DNA from: Simonsiella sp051414845 | Lineage (GTDB): Bacteria; Pseudomonadota; Gammaproteobacteria; Burkholderiales; Neisseriaceae | Reading direction: 5' to 3' | DNA: 64,000 nucleotides | NCBI GenBank assembly: GCA_051414845.1 | Contig: CP183313.1 | Coordinates: 2,232,001 to 2,296,000 of the forward strand | In this document: positions 44,202 to 53,723 of the stretch, in pieces | Layout of the letters: the number at the start of each line of letters is the position of its first letter | Position numbering within the stretch: the stretch's first letter is position 1 | The notes under the pieces: generated by a model | Databases searched by the model: none | What the model was told of the DNA's origin: nothing | Seen by the model: only the letters and a program-made list of their open reading frames with translations | Program-made: the position numbers and the translations under genes

Positions 44202-46105
44202 ATTGTTCTATTTTTTCTATCCAGTAAGACGAGTAATCCGCCCAAGACCATTATCAAAGCACCAAACCACATCCAGTTCATCAAGGGCTTGATGTAAACG
44301 CGTATGAGCCATGGCGATTGGGCGATATCTGAACCTTGCATTTCACCTAGTGATACATAAACATCTTGCCAAAAACCATGATAAATCGCGGCTTCGGTCA
44401 TGGGTTCGCCGCCTGATAGGTATTGGCGTTTTTCAGGTTTTAACATGGCTTTATTTTGGGTATTTTCTTGCAAGCGAAAATAACCAATGATGGCAACATA
44501 GTTTTGGGCTTTATGCTCTTCAATGTGGGCAAAAGTGAGCTGATAATCGCGAAATGTGATGGTTGCGCGTGGTTCAATAATCACATCGCGTGCGGTATCG
44601 TAATAGGAAACCGCGGTCGCGCCCAAGGCAAAAATGGCAATGCCAATATGTGCCACAGACATGCCCCAACGACGCAAGGGTAAAGCCAATTTTCGTTTGC
44701 AAATATCCCAAACGTGGCTGAACAACATTGCCCAAGATAAAGTAAATAAAACAAAAGGTAATGTTTGCCATTGTCCTAATTTGAAAATTAAGCCGATTGC
44801 CATGAGTGCGCCGATAATGAGGGTAAATAACCATGTTAAACGCAGTTTTTTCCAAATGGCTTTTTGCCAACCTACTTGCGCTGATGGCAGCATGAGCAAC
44901 AACATTATCAACCAAATCGGTAACATGACTTGATTAAAATAGGGTGCGCCCACAGAAAATTTGCCCCATTGCAAAACATCTGAAATTAAAGGAAACAGCG
45001 TGCCCAATAAGACGGTGATGCAGCCTGTAATCAGCAGAATATTATTGCTTAGCAGCAATGTTTCACGCGACAGAAGTTTATAGTTTCCTGCCTGATGTAA
45101 ACCAAGCGAGCGATAGCTGTACACAGTGAGCGCAAATCCCAGCACAACTGCCAAATAAAGCAACATGGCAATACCGCGCGATGGGTCGCTGGCAAAAGAA
45201 TGGACTGAAACCAATACGCCCGAACGCACCAAAAACATGCCGACCAATGAAAGTGAAAACGTGCTAATCGCCAGCAAAACTGTCCAGTGGCGAAACAAGC
45301 CGCGTTTTTCAGAAACTATCAAAGAATGCAATAAAGCCGTACCTGCCAACCAAGGCATAAATGATGCGTTTTCAACGGGATCCCAAAACCACCAACCGCC
45401 CCAACCCAATTCGCCGTATGCCCACATGCTACCGAATACAATGCCCAAAGTGAGGCACATCCAAGCCGCCAGCGTCCAATACCGCGCAATTTTTGCCCAT
45501 GCTTCATCAAAGCGATTGGCAAGCAATACAGCAAGCGTTAAGGCGAAAACCAAGGAAAATCCGACATAACCCAAATACAACATAGGCGGGTGAGCCGCCA
45601 AGCCTACGTGTTGCAATAATGGATTTAAATCAGCCCCTTCCATTGCCGCAGGTAATTTGCGCACAAAAGGATTGGATGTGAATAAAACGAACAGTTGAAA
45701 GCCAAATAAAATAGCGGTCAAAATGGCAAGCGTATAACTTTGAACAGCAAGAGATAATTTTTTTAAACTGGGGAAAAATGCAATCATCCAAAAGCAAGAG
45801 AGCATAAGCCAAAGCAATAATGACCCTTCATGTCCGCCCCAAACTGCGGACACTTTAAAAAACAAAGGTAACTGGGTATTGCTGTGTTTGGCAACATACA
45901 AAACGCTAAAATCACTGACAACAAACGCGTGTACCAACGAAGCAAATGACAATGAAACCAACGACGCTGTTAGCCAGCAAAGCGTCTTGACCACAGTAAA
46001 CATCGCAGGATTTTCTTGTTTGCCACTATAAAAACCCAAAATAGCAGCAAATAAAGCAGTTATCGCTGATAAAATTAAACAGAAGTGACCAATTTCAATC
46101 CACAT
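44198..46105 (-). CDS. ccmF: Cytochrome c heme lyase CcmF
   Basis: 635 residues, about fourteen transmembrane segments, the WWD-type heme motif WGGWWFWDPVENASFMPWL and conserved HAFVVSDFSVLYVA and WGGHEGSLLLW. CcmF ligates heme to apocytochrome c in the inner membrane with CcmH and CcmI. A 4-base overlap joins it to ccmG, while a 206-base gap separates it from ccmE. Confidence 0.96.
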   Translation of the reverse strand: MWIEIGHFCLILSAITALFAAILGFYSGKQENPAMFTVVKTLCWLTASLVSLSFASLVHAFVVSDFSVLYVAKHSNTQLPLFFKVSAVWGGHEGSLLLWLMLSCFWMIAFFPSLKKLSLAVQSYTLAILTAILFGFQLFVLFTSNPFVRKLPAAMEGADLNPLLQHVGLAAHPPMLYLGYVGFSLVFALTLAVLLANRFDEAWAKIARYWTLAAWMCLTLGIVFGSMWAYGELGWGGWWFWDPVENASFMPWLAGTALLHSLIVSEKRGLFRHWTVLLAISTFSLSLVGMFLVRSGVLVSVHSFASDPSRGIAMLLYLAVVLGFALTVYSYRSLGLHQAGNYKLLSRETLLLSNNILLITGCITVLLGTLFPLISDVLQWGKFSVGAPYFNQVMLPIWLIMLLLMLPSAQVGWQKAIWKKLRLTWLFTLIIGALMAIGLIFKLGQWQTLPFVLFTLSWAMLFSHVWDICKRKLALPLRRWGMSVAHIGIAIFALGATAVSYYDTARDVIIEPRATITFRDYQLTFAHIEEHKAQNYVAIIGYFRLQENTQNKAMLKPEKRQYLSGGEPMTEAAIYHGFWQDVYVSLGEMQGSDIAQSPWLIRVYIKPLMNWMWFGALIMVLGGLLVLLDRKNRTI

Positions 46106-46311
46106 GTGTGTTGTATTCCTTGTTTCTTGTTTTCAGGCAGCCTGAAAATTTAGAACCTGTATTCATAAGATTAATCGCTTGATTTGATGACCATTTTGCG
46201 CCAATGCAAGGCGGATTTCATGCCGAGCGTTCCTATTGGTGTGAAATCCAACGCAGCAGTCGCGTGAAATGGGCATTAAAGAAAGCTCAAGATTGTGAAT
46301 GTGGGTTTTTA
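46106..46311. other. Spacer inside the ccm operon (ccmE to ccmF)
   Basis: 206 bases in an otherwise overlapping operon. It contains one complete DUS (about 46131-46147) and no gene. The remaining sequence does not match a repeat that I recognise in this window. Confidence 0.5.
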
Positions 46312-46770
46312 TTATTGTTGTAAGCTGGGCATATTTTGTGGGTTTGCCGTATGGTTTTTTGCCCCGTGCGGCATGCTGTGTTCCATGCTTGGCGGCATAT
46401 AATTTTCATCGTGTTTAGCTAAAATGGTTTTGGCTTCAAATGCTTGTCCATTCCATTTACCATCGGCAACCGCGCCTTTTCCTTCCTTAAACAAATCAGG
46501 TAATGAGCCTTGATAATAAACAGGAATTTTATTTTTTCCATCGGTCAGTAAAAATGAAATCTGCACACCATCACGTTTCAGGCTGCCTGATTCCACCATG
46601 CCGCCTATGCGAAAATGTTTTAAATCTTTTGCAGCACCTTCAACAACTTGGGTTGCGGTATAAAAAAATACCAAATTATCACGCAAGGCTTGAACCACTA
46701 AAAAAGCCACCACCGACAATACCGCCAACGACGCGCCTACCCAAATCATCCTTTTTTGATATGTTCGCAT
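46312..46770 (-). CDS. ccmE: Heme chaperone CcmE
   Basis: 152 residues from the ATG at 46770 (MRTYQKRMIWVGASLAVLSV). An ATG at 46797 is in frame but the AGGAAAC site fits 46770. A transmembrane anchor precedes an OB fold, and the covalent heme histidine is in AKHDENYMPPSM. CcmE carries heme from CcmC to CcmF. It overlaps ccmD by 25 bases. Confidence 0.95.
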   Translation of the reverse strand: MRTYQKRMIWVGASLAVLSVVAFLVVQALRDNLVFFYTATQVVEGAAKDLKHFRIGGMVESGSLKRDGVQISFLLTDGKNKIPVYYQGSLPDLFKEGKGAVADGKWNGQAFEAKTILAKHDENYMPPSMEHSMPHGAKNHTANPQNMPSLQQ

Positions 46771-46916
46771 TTTCTTGTTTCCTGTTGTTTCTTCCAAAGT
46801 TTGCGCATATGTACGCTCTCGCCTAAAATCAACACGAGCGTGATGACAACACTGATTAAGACATAAAAACCATCGCCGCCCACGCTAAAAAAATCTTTCC
46901 AGTCTAAGTCATTCAT
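46746..46916 (-). CDS. ccmD: Heme exporter protein CcmD
   Basis: A 56-residue protein: MNDLDWKDFFSVGGDGFYVL, then one transmembrane helix (ISVVITLVLIL), then a basic tail. The short single-helix pattern with the F-F...GG..FYV start is that of CcmD, which frees holo-CcmE from the CcmABC complex. It starts 3 bases after the ccmC stop and overlaps the start of ccmE. Confidence 0.85.
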   Translation of the reverse strand: MNDLDWKDFFSVGGDGFYVLISVVITLVLILGESVHMRKLWKKQQETRKCEHIKKG

Positions 46917-46919
46917 TTT

Positions 46920-47630
46920 TTATTCCATTTTTAATAGATTCTTGTCGCGTAATAAATAACGCGTACGCCACAAAACCATGGCGATAGCATACGACCACAT
47001 GGCAAAAGTTGCACATAATAAGGCAATAAACATGGTTTGATGCATGCTCACGCCTGACTGAAAAGAAATAGAAGCACCTTGATGTAAGGTGTTCCACCAA
47101 ATCACGGAAAAATAAATAATCGGGACGTTAATCGCGCCAACGATGGCAATGAGCGAACCTGCCGCGGCAGCGCGTTTGTCGTTTTCAATACTGTTTACCA
47201 AAGCAATATAACCTGCGTAGAGAAAAAATAATAACAGCATACTGGTTAAACGTGCGTCCCATACCCAGAAAGTTCCCCAAGTGGGTTTGCCCCAAAATGA
47301 GCCTGTTAATAAGGATAAAATGGACATTAGCATGCCTGTTGGCGCTAATGCTTGCGTTAATAAAGCCGACAGATGAGTGCGCCAAATGAGATACACAAAA
47401 GACCAAAAAGCCATGGCTAAGTAAATAATCATTGCCAACCAGCTGCTGGGAACATGAACATACATAATGCGGTAATGATGTCCTTGCACCGCATCGGTTG
47501 GCGCAACGATAAATCCTAAAATAAATGCACAGATTGACAAAATAATCGCAATGACAAACAAGGGCTTAATAATTTTTTGAACCAGTTCGTCAAATAATTT
47601 TGGGCTGGAAAAACGACGTAGTTTTTGCAT
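46920..47630 (-). CDS. ccmC: Heme handling protein CcmC
   Basis: 236 residues from the ATG at 47630 (MQKLRRFSSPKLF). The longer frame to 47765 overlaps ccmB out of phase. Six transmembrane segments, the WWD-type motif GTFWVWDARLTSMLLLF, and heme-ligand histidines in YVHVPSSW and SMHQTMF. CcmC loads heme onto CcmE. Confidence 0.95.
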   Translation of the reverse strand: MQKLRRFSSPKLFDELVQKIIKPLFVIAIILSICAFILGFIVAPTDAVQGHHYRIMYVHVPSSWLAMIIYLAMAFWSFVYLIWRTHLSALLTQALAPTGMLMSILSLLTGSFWGKPTWGTFWVWDARLTSMLLLFFLYAGYIALVNSIENDKRAAAAGSLIAIVGAINVPIIYFSVIWWNTLHQGASISFQSGVSMHQTMFIALLCATFAMWSYAIAMVLWRTRYLLRDKNLLKME

Positions 47631-47655
47631 AAATAGTGATGATAATTTCAACAAA

Positions 47656-48315
47656 TCATGAAAAAGCCCACTTAATAGCAGCGGCAGTGGCAATGGGTAG
47701 AAAAAATAAAGCAGCAATCGCAATGGCTGCCAGCAAATACCAATCCGAGAGATGATTTCGACCAATAGCTAAGATGGAAAAAATCAAGGCAGGAACATTA
47801 AACGGTAAATAAATCAACGCAGGTAGAATATGGCTATTGCGTGCACCAATGGTTAAAGCGGCGGATAATGCGCCCAGAGAAGACAAAATAGGGGCAAGCA
47901 AAAACATCACTAAGGACGTTCTCATCACCAAAGCGGTATCAAATTGATACAAAATGCCCATAATGGGTGCAATAACGATTAATACGCCAGCTGTAAAAAT
48001 GGCATGAGTTACAATCTTAGCCGACACAAACATAATCGGTGGCGTAGGCAGCAAGAGCAAATCAATTAAACTGCCATCTTGATAGTCTTCTTCAAAAAAG
48101 AGATGAATCATCAAAATGCTGGACAATAAAGCACAGATTGGAATCACCACTTGACCTATCAGTTGTAATTGTTCAGGCTCGGGATTGATACCGAATGGAA
48201 ATAAGCTGGCAACTTGTATAAAGAAAATGGCTGACAAAACAAGACCGTACCGATTGTGAATCAACAGTAAAGTTTCTCGTTTAAATAATGCTAACCAAAT
48301 CTTCAATATATTCAT
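47656..48315 (-). CDS. ccmB: Heme exporter permease CcmB
   Basis: 219 residues with six transmembrane segments and the family segment FEEDYQDGSLIDLLLL. It pairs with CcmA to release CcmE-heme. It overlaps ccmA by 4 bases (ATGA-type). Confidence 0.94.
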   Translation of the reverse strand: MNILKIWLALFKRETLLLIHNRYGLVLSAIFFIQVASLFPFGINPEPEQLQLIGQVVIPICALLSSILMIHLFFEEDYQDGSLIDLLLLPTPPIMFVSAKIVTHAIFTAGVLIVIAPIMGILYQFDTALVMRTSLVMFLLAPILSSLGALSAALTIGARNSHILPALIYLPFNVPALIFSILAIGRNHLSDWYLLAAIAIAALFFLPIATAAAIKWAFS

Positions 48316-48950
48316 GAAGCGCTTACCAGTGTTACTTCTCGGTGAATAGATAAAAATGATGGCGGTTGAAAATGGCTGGTCATGATAATCGCCCCATTTT
48401 GTTGCAGATGAGCATTCATATTCATGGCTAATAATTGTTGCGCATGACTATCTAGGGCATCAAAAGGCTCATCCAGCAACCAAACAGGACGAAAAGGCAA
48501 TAATGCCAAACGAACAAATGCCGCACGCCGTCTCTGTCCTTGTGATAAGTGACGCACGGGCATATTCAGCATGCTATCAATTTCCCATTTTTTAGCTTCA
48601 ATCTGAGCGGCTTCGCTATTATAAGCCATATTGTTTAATGCAAGGGCTGCCTGAAAATTCTCTACCAGCGTCCAATTGTTTTTGAGTGTGGGTTGATGTG
48701 GGCAGTAATGCCATAATTGATTCAATGCCACATCAGACTCATCAAACGCTTTGCCTTCCCAAAAAATATCGCCACTGTATGGGGGCAATAATCCACACAG
48801 TGTCAATAGCAATGAAGTTTTACCGCCACCGTTTCTGCCTTTTAGCCACACGCATTCGCCCTGATTCAGTGAACAACTAAAATTTTGGAATAGCACATTT
48901 CTACCGCGTTGAACGCTTAATTCTTTCACTTCTAACAAAGAATTGCTCAT
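48312..48950 (-). CDS. ccmA: Heme exporter ATPase CcmA
   Basis: 212 residues: Walker A GRNGGGKTSL, signature LSQGQRRRAAFVRLAL and Walker B VWLLDEPFDALD. It starts immediately (0 bases) after the torD stop codon, which makes torD and ccmA part of one transcript and indicates a deliberate operon fusion rather than chance proximity. Confidence 0.95.
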   Translation of the reverse strand: MSNSLLEVKELSVQRGRNVLFQNFSCSLNQGECVWLKGRNGGGKTSLLLTLCGLLPPYSGDIFWEGKAFDESDVALNQLWHYCPHQPTLKNNWTLVENFQAALALNNMAYNSEAAQIEAKKWEIDSMLNMPVRHLSQGQRRRAAFVRLALLPFRPVWLLDEPFDALDSHAQQLLAMNMNAHLQQNGAIIMTSHFQPPSFLSIHREVTLVSAS

Positions 48951-49610
48951 TTACTCTCCGATGAGATAATTTAAATCAGCTTGAACAAATTGAAGCAACA
49001 AAGATGCAAGCGCAGGATAAACATCGGTTGTTAAAACAATTTTTTGGCAACGGTTTTCCCAAGTAGGAAGCCAGTTTAATAAGGCAGCCTGAATAAATTC
49101 GGCTTGCTCTTTGGCGATTTGCAATGCATCGTCAGATTCGGCATTTTGCTCAATCCAAAATGCCATGAGCGATAAAAATACCGACAAATGGTCTGCAGGT
49201 TCTTTAAACTTTGGATTCAGGCGCAAGGCGTTTTCTTTTAAAAAATCGCGCATTCTTTTTTCAATATCGCCATACAATCTTTTATCGGCTTCTAAATACC
49301 AAGACGCATAAGGTGTGGCACAGTAATCAGCAGCCAATAAAAATGATGAGGCAAAGTCAGCCGCCATTTCTATTTGATTGTCTGGTAGCGTTAACGCTGT
49401 ATTTAAGGCAGCCTGAAAACGATTCACTTCATTTTCTAAACCACAGGCAGTCAATAAAGCGCAAACTTTTTGATAATCTTCGGTTTGATAATACGCCAAA
49501 TCTTTTTGTTCACGCTCACGTGCCAGCCAATCTGAGAAAAAACAATAGAGGGCTGCTCGTTGTTGGGAAACAAGTGCGAAAGTTTGAATAAATTCTGCTT
49601 GAATGGACAT
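48951..49610 (-). CDS. torD: Molybdoenzyme maturation chaperone TorD
   Basis: 219 residues, all-helical, of the TorD/DmsD family. The motif EPADHLSVFLSLMAFW matches the conserved E-P-x-D-H segment. TorD binds the Tat signal and apoenzyme of TorA and helps insert the molybdenum cofactor. It lies 75 bases after torA and contains two near-DUS 12-mers. Confidence 0.92.
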   Translation of the reverse strand: MSIQAEFIQTFALVSQQRAALYCFFSDWLAREREQKDLAYYQTEDYQKVCALLTACGLENEVNRFQAALNTALTLPDNQIEMAADFASSFLLAADYCATPYASWYLEADKRLYGDIEKRMRDFLKENALRLNPKFKEPADHLSVFLSLMAFWIEQNAESDDALQIAKEQAEFIQAALLNWLPTWENRCQKIVLTTDVYPALASLLLQFVQADLNYLIGE

Positions 49611-49685
49611 AAAAAATTCTATTAAGAATAAAACTGTGTAGCAGTTTAAAAAAACCTGCTACACAGTTGATTTATTGATAAAAAT

Positions 49686-52208
49686 TTATATATGCTTATT
49701 ATGTACGTCTACTTCAATCGGGCCGCCAAAAGAAGTTACCTCAGGTACTACACCTTTAAACTTCTCGATTTCTACTAAGCAAGTATTAGCACTCGGACCT
49801 TGCGATAATTCAGAGGTAGCAATATCGATGGTTAAAGTATTAGGGTCACCATAGGTATCTAATGAACCAACTTCTGGACCTACTGGACCATACCAAGCAC
49901 CTTCCTGAATGCGAACCACGTTTTCAGGGAAGTTATCAGAGACATAAGCACCAGCCAGTAATTGACCGCGGTCATTAAATACACGCACTAAATCACCATG
50001 TTTGATACCACGTTTAGCAGCGTCTTGAGGTGAAATATAAACTGGCTCACGTCCTTGGATGGTGTACTCAGCACGACGGCTTGGTGATTCACATGTTTGC
50101 GAGTGTAAACGCGTATCAGGGTGTGCCGATTGCAACCATAAAGGATATTTATCTGAACCCTTACCACCCATAGAACGTTCTATTTTTTCCATCCAAATTG
50201 GATGACCTTTACAGTCATTTAAACCAAACGATGCCAGTTTGCGACTATAAATTTCAATAAATCCAGATGGCGTACCTAATGCATTGACTTCTGGGTCATC
50301 TCTGAAATCGGCATGGCGAACCCAAGGTTTGCCTTTGGGGAATAAAATGTAACCTTTTTCCCAAAACTCAGCAAATGGCGGCATGGTAAATTCTTTACGA
50401 GCATTGTCGGCACGACATTCTTCGTATAGATATTCTATCCACTGCATTTCATTCATGGCACGCGTATATTCTTCATCACGCTTCATACGTTTACAGAATT
50501 GGCGCCAAATCTCAAAATCGGGCATAGAGTGATAAAGAGGGTCTACCAGTTTTTGCATGGCAATAATACCGCGATTGCTGTATGAACCATAAGCATCAAT
50601 ATCATTGCGCTCATAGGGTGTGCAGGCAGGCAAAACTAAATCAGCAAATCGACATGTCGCAGTCCAGTTGTAATCCACAGCAACAATGGTTTCTAATTTT
50701 AGATAAGCTTCTTTCATGCGGTTGCGCTGCTGGTGTCTATGCCATTGATTGCAGCCTGAAAAAATCGCCATTTTATACGGTGGTAATTTAACAGGATGAC
50801 CGTTAAATTGGATTTCTTTTCCGGGCTCTAATAATGCGTCAATTACCCGTGCAACAGGTATAGCACTACTATAGCCTTGATAATCTGTATTGTCATGGCG
50901 AGGTGTTCGTCCCGTATCCAAGTTTAGTGGGAATGAGCCTGGCATTGAGGCTCCGCTAGAAGAGACGCCAACTGAACTGTAATGATGTGAGTAACTAATC
51001 CCCCCACCTGGTAAACCGATTTGCCCTAACATGGCAGCGATGATAGCTGCCATCCAATAAGGTTGTTCACCGTGCTGCTGGCGTTGTACCGCCCAACCAA
51101 CCATTATTTGGGTACGATTTCCAGCCATTAGACGTGCTAATTCACGGATTTTTTCAGCTGATACGCCACAAATTTTTTCAGCCCATTCAGGTGTTTTTTC
51201 AACTTTGTCCTCAGTTTTACCCTGCAAATAAGGTAAAAAGTCTTCAAAACCTAGAGTGTAAGTGTTGAGAAATTCTTTATCAAAAAGGTTTTCTTTCCAC
51301 AAAGTATGGGCAATGGCAAGCATTAATGCGACATCTGTCATGGGATTGACATAAAAATGTTCGCATTGCAGGAAGTTTTGTGTTTTACTTTTAACAGGGT
51401 CAATACAAATGACACGAATAGATTTATCTGCAACTTTTTGTTTTAATTGTTCAAGATATTCATACGCTTCATGAGTTTCAGTATTCCAGCCCACTTGTAA
51501 ATTTTTAACTGGGTCATTAGCAATCATGACAATAACTTTGGATTGTTCCAAAATATGCTCCCAAGAAGTGCCTTGTGAGTAAACTTCGGTTGAACCCAAA
51601 ACATACGGCAAAATAACTTGTCCTGCACCCGTTGAATAGTCGCCAGCAGTTCCTACGCTACGACCATGCATGGCAACAGCGCGTAACATATGGTTACCAC
51701 AGCTGTGGACTTGTCCTACTGAGCGCCAACCTACGTTTGCAGTATGTAGTGCCCACGGACCATAATCTTTCTGAATACGTTCAAGCTCTTCGTAAAGAAT
51801 GTCTAATGCCTCATCCCAACTCAATCGAATAAATCGATTGTTACCACGCTCTGCTCGATTACTATTTTGCCGTTTTTTATACCAATCAACTCGTACCATT
51901 GGATAACGGACACGAGATGGGCTGTAAATAACATCAAGTGTTCCCTTTAAAATATCAGTAGGGTGCTTATCAAATTCGAAAGGTCGGATTTCTACGACAC
52001 GGTCTGCTTCGATGCGAGCACGAAATGCTCCCCAGTGTGCTCCTGATATTTTCCAGCCCTTCATTTCTTTTGGGTCAGGATTTAAATTGATTTCACCTGT
52101 TGCAGCTTGAACCAGATTAGACGACAACAACCAGCTAGAAGGTATCGCAACAGTGGCGCCCAATGAAGCCAAACCACTTAGAAATTGACGTCGATTCATA
52201 TTAGCCAT
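49686..52208 (-). CDS. torA: Periplasmic S-/N-oxide reductase, TorA/TorZ type
   Basis: 840 residues. A twin-arginine signal (NRRQFLSGLASLGA) exports it folded. The molybdopterin oxidoreductase domains of the DMSO/TMAO reductase family follow, without an N-terminal iron-sulfur cluster. S163 in GWRSVG is the likely molybdenum ligand. The C-terminal dinucleotide-binding part has NTCLVEIEKFKG. It should reduce TMAO, and Pasteurellaceae relatives (TorZ/MtsZ) also reduce methionine sulfoxide and other S-oxides, so the natural substrate is open. Electrons come from the adjacent pentaheme TorC. Confidence 0.9.
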   Translation of the reverse strand: MANMNRRQFLSGLASLGATVAIPSSWLLSSNLVQAATGEINLNPDPKEMKGWKISGAHWGAFRARIEADRVVEIRPFEFDKHPTDILKGTLDVIYSPSRVRYPMVRVDWYKKRQNSNRAERGNNRFIRLSWDEALDILYEELERIQKDYGPWALHTANVGWRSVGQVHSCGNHMLRAVAMHGRSVGTAGDYSTGAGQVILPYVLGSTEVYSQGTSWEHILEQSKVIVMIANDPVKNLQVGWNTETHEAYEYLEQLKQKVADKSIRVICIDPVKSKTQNFLQCEHFYVNPMTDVALMLAIAHTLWKENLFDKEFLNTYTLGFEDFLPYLQGKTEDKVEKTPEWAEKICGVSAEKIRELARLMAGNRTQIMVGWAVQRQQHGEQPYWMAAIIAAMLGQIGLPGGGISYSHHYSSVGVSSSGASMPGSFPLNLDTGRTPRHDNTDYQGYSSAIPVARVIDALLEPGKEIQFNGHPVKLPPYKMAIFSGCNQWHRHQQRNRMKEAYLKLETIVAVDYNWTATCRFADLVLPACTPYERNDIDAYGSYSNRGIIAMQKLVDPLYHSMPDFEIWRQFCKRMKRDEEYTRAMNEMQWIEYLYEECRADNARKEFTMPPFAEFWEKGYILFPKGKPWVRHADFRDDPEVNALGTPSGFIEIYSRKLASFGLNDCKGHPIWMEKIERSMGGKGSDKYPLWLQSAHPDTRLHSQTCESPSRRAEYTIQGREPVYISPQDAAKRGIKHGDLVRVFNDRGQLLAGAYVSDNFPENVVRIQEGAWYGPVGPEVGSLDTYGDPNTLTIDIATSELSQGPSANTCLVEIEKFKGVVPEVTSFGGPIEVDVHNKHI

Positions 52209-52222
52209 ATTTTTAATACCTT

Positions 52223-53428
52223 TTAGTGTTGAGCTTTTTCACTTTTAACAAAATCTGAAGAATGGGTTTGTAGATATTTCAAAACTAATTTAGCCGTATC
52301 TTCATCCATATTGGTAAAACCAACCATGCCAGCAAATAAACCTGGCCATTGGTTTGCATCGTGCCCAGATTCATTAGGTTGGCGGTGACATACACTACAA
52401 CTTTGAGAATAGCTGGCACGAGCAACATCCCAAATAGCTTCAGGACTCTCAACAAAATTGCCTTTTTTCACCCAACCATGCACGGTTACCAACTGCCATT
52501 CTAAGCCTGTAACTTCATCAAGTTTACTTTCTAATACTTTGATGTTTTCAGATTTTCCTGCAAATTCTTTTTCTAAAATAGCATTGGTAATATTTAATCC
52601 AAAATTACCAAACAAAACACGACCAAAACCTTTATTTTTGCGCCACATAGTTAATTCAACTTCTATAGCGTCATTCTTGGTTTGCAATACTTTAACTGGT
52701 GTTGCGATTTCTAATGAGCCAATTTGTTTGCCAAGCGTAGCATCTGCAAATAAATCTTGAGGTGTGACGCTGTAATAAGTTTTGCCATGACCAACATTTA
52801 CACCATGTGCTGCAGATACTAGTGTATCAAATGCAGGGTTGCGAGCACCTTTCATACTTGGTAATTGATGTGCCACACCTTTATGGCAATCTACGCAACT
52901 TGCATTGTTTTCTGCGGCACGACGCATCATCATTTGAGAAGTTACGCGCATTTTTGAAAAGTCCATGCTGTCATAATCGTGGCAATTACGACATTCTTTT
53001 GAGTTATTTGCTTTAAAACGCGCCCATTCTCGTTGAGCTAAAACAATTCGATGTTCTTGAAATTTCTCTCGCGTTCCAATTGTGCCAGCTATGTGTGCAA
53101 AAACTTCACGAGAGGCTTGCATTTTTCGAGCAATTTTATCTGTGAAATTATGTGGAACATGGCAGTCAGGGCAACGAGCACGTACCCCAGTTCTATTTTT
53201 CCAGTGAACTGTTTTTTGCAGTTCAGGCAATAAGTTATCTTTCATTGTGTGGCATGATAAACAGAATTTTTCCTCATTTGTTTTTTTCATGCCATAATTA
53301 AAGCTGCCCCAAAAAACAGCACCTGCAATAAATCCACCGGTTACCAAAATACCTAAACCAATTTTGGCTGATGGTCGCATAAACAGCTCATAAATAGCTG
53401 TAGAAAAACGCTTTATTAGCTTAATCAT
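52223..53428 (-). CDS. torC: Pentaheme quinol dehydrogenase TorC
   Basis: 401 residues with one N-terminal membrane anchor. Four CxxCH sites form a NapC/NirT domain (CLSCH, CPDCH, CRNCH, CVDCH), and a fifth (CSVCH) lies in the C-terminal extension, as in TorC/TorY. It oxidises quinol in the membrane and passes electrons to TorA in the periplasm. It needs covalent heme attachment, which explains the downstream ccm genes. It contains no DUS that I can see. Confidence 0.94.
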   Translation of the reverse strand: MIKLIKRFSTAIYELFMRPSAKIGLGILVTGGFIAGAVFWGSFNYGMKKTNEEKFCLSCHTMKDNLLPELQKTVHWKNRTGVRARCPDCHVPHNFTDKIARKMQASREVFAHIAGTIGTREKFQEHRIVLAQREWARFKANNSKECRNCHDYDSMDFSKMRVTSQMMMRRAAENNASCVDCHKGVAHQLPSMKGARNPAFDTLVSAAHGVNVGHGKTYYSVTPQDLFADATLGKQIGSLEIATPVKVLQTKNDAIEVELTMWRKNKGFGRVLFGNFGLNITNAILEKEFAGKSENIKVLESKLDEVTGLEWQLVTVHGWVKKGNFVESPEAIWDVARASYSQSCSVCHRQPNESGHDANQWPGLFAGMVGFTNMDEDTAKLVLKYLQTHSSDFVKSEKAQH

Positions 53429-53482
53429 TATTAATAAATCTCATGTAAAATTGAAATCTAAAATATATTCATACTTACTTAC

Positions 53483-53647
53483 TTATTTGGGTGGACCCCA
53501 CCACAAAATTTGTCCGAACCATACTAAAAAACCGTATGCACAAATCACAAGCAATGTAAGAACTGGCAAAATTATACATGCCAACATCAAAAATTGTTTC
53601 CATTCTTGTTTTGATGGTAACTCAGGTTTGATTGTTTTATCATTCAT
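53483..53647 (-). CDS. torE: TorE/NapE-family small membrane protein
   Basis: 54 residues from the ATG at 53647, with AAGGA 8 bases upstream. An ATG at 53668 would leave only a 7-base leader behind the predicted start site, so 53647 is chosen. The single helix with P-x-L and YGFLVWFGQILWWGPPK is the TorE/NapE pattern. The first gene of torECAD, as in Shewanella. Its precise function is not known. Confidence 0.85.
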   Translation of the reverse strand: MNDKTIKPELPSKQEWKQFLMLACIILPVLTLLVICAYGFLVWFGQILWWGPPK

Positions 53648-53681
53648 CTCAGAATCCTTGAATAGCACTACTAATTATGTA

Positions 53682-53723
53682 ATTATATTTTATCTAATCC
53701 GTATAGGTGTTGAGGTTAATCAA
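53682..53723 (-). promoter_or_regulatory. FNR-type promoter of the tor-ccm operon
   Basis: On the minus strand TTGAT-TAAC-CTCAA (53723-53710) matches the FNR box with one mismatch. A perfect TATAAT lies at 53687-53682. A start site at 53675 puts the box centre at exactly -41.5, class II geometry as for the azurin gene. This predicts anaerobic activation of the entire run from torE to ccmI. Confidence 0.75.

Noticed and set aside
46106..46311. Possible insertion-sequence scar in the ccmE-ccmF gap
   Set aside because: No inverted ends, target duplication or transposase-like frame can be seen, so it is recorded only as a spacer with a DUS.
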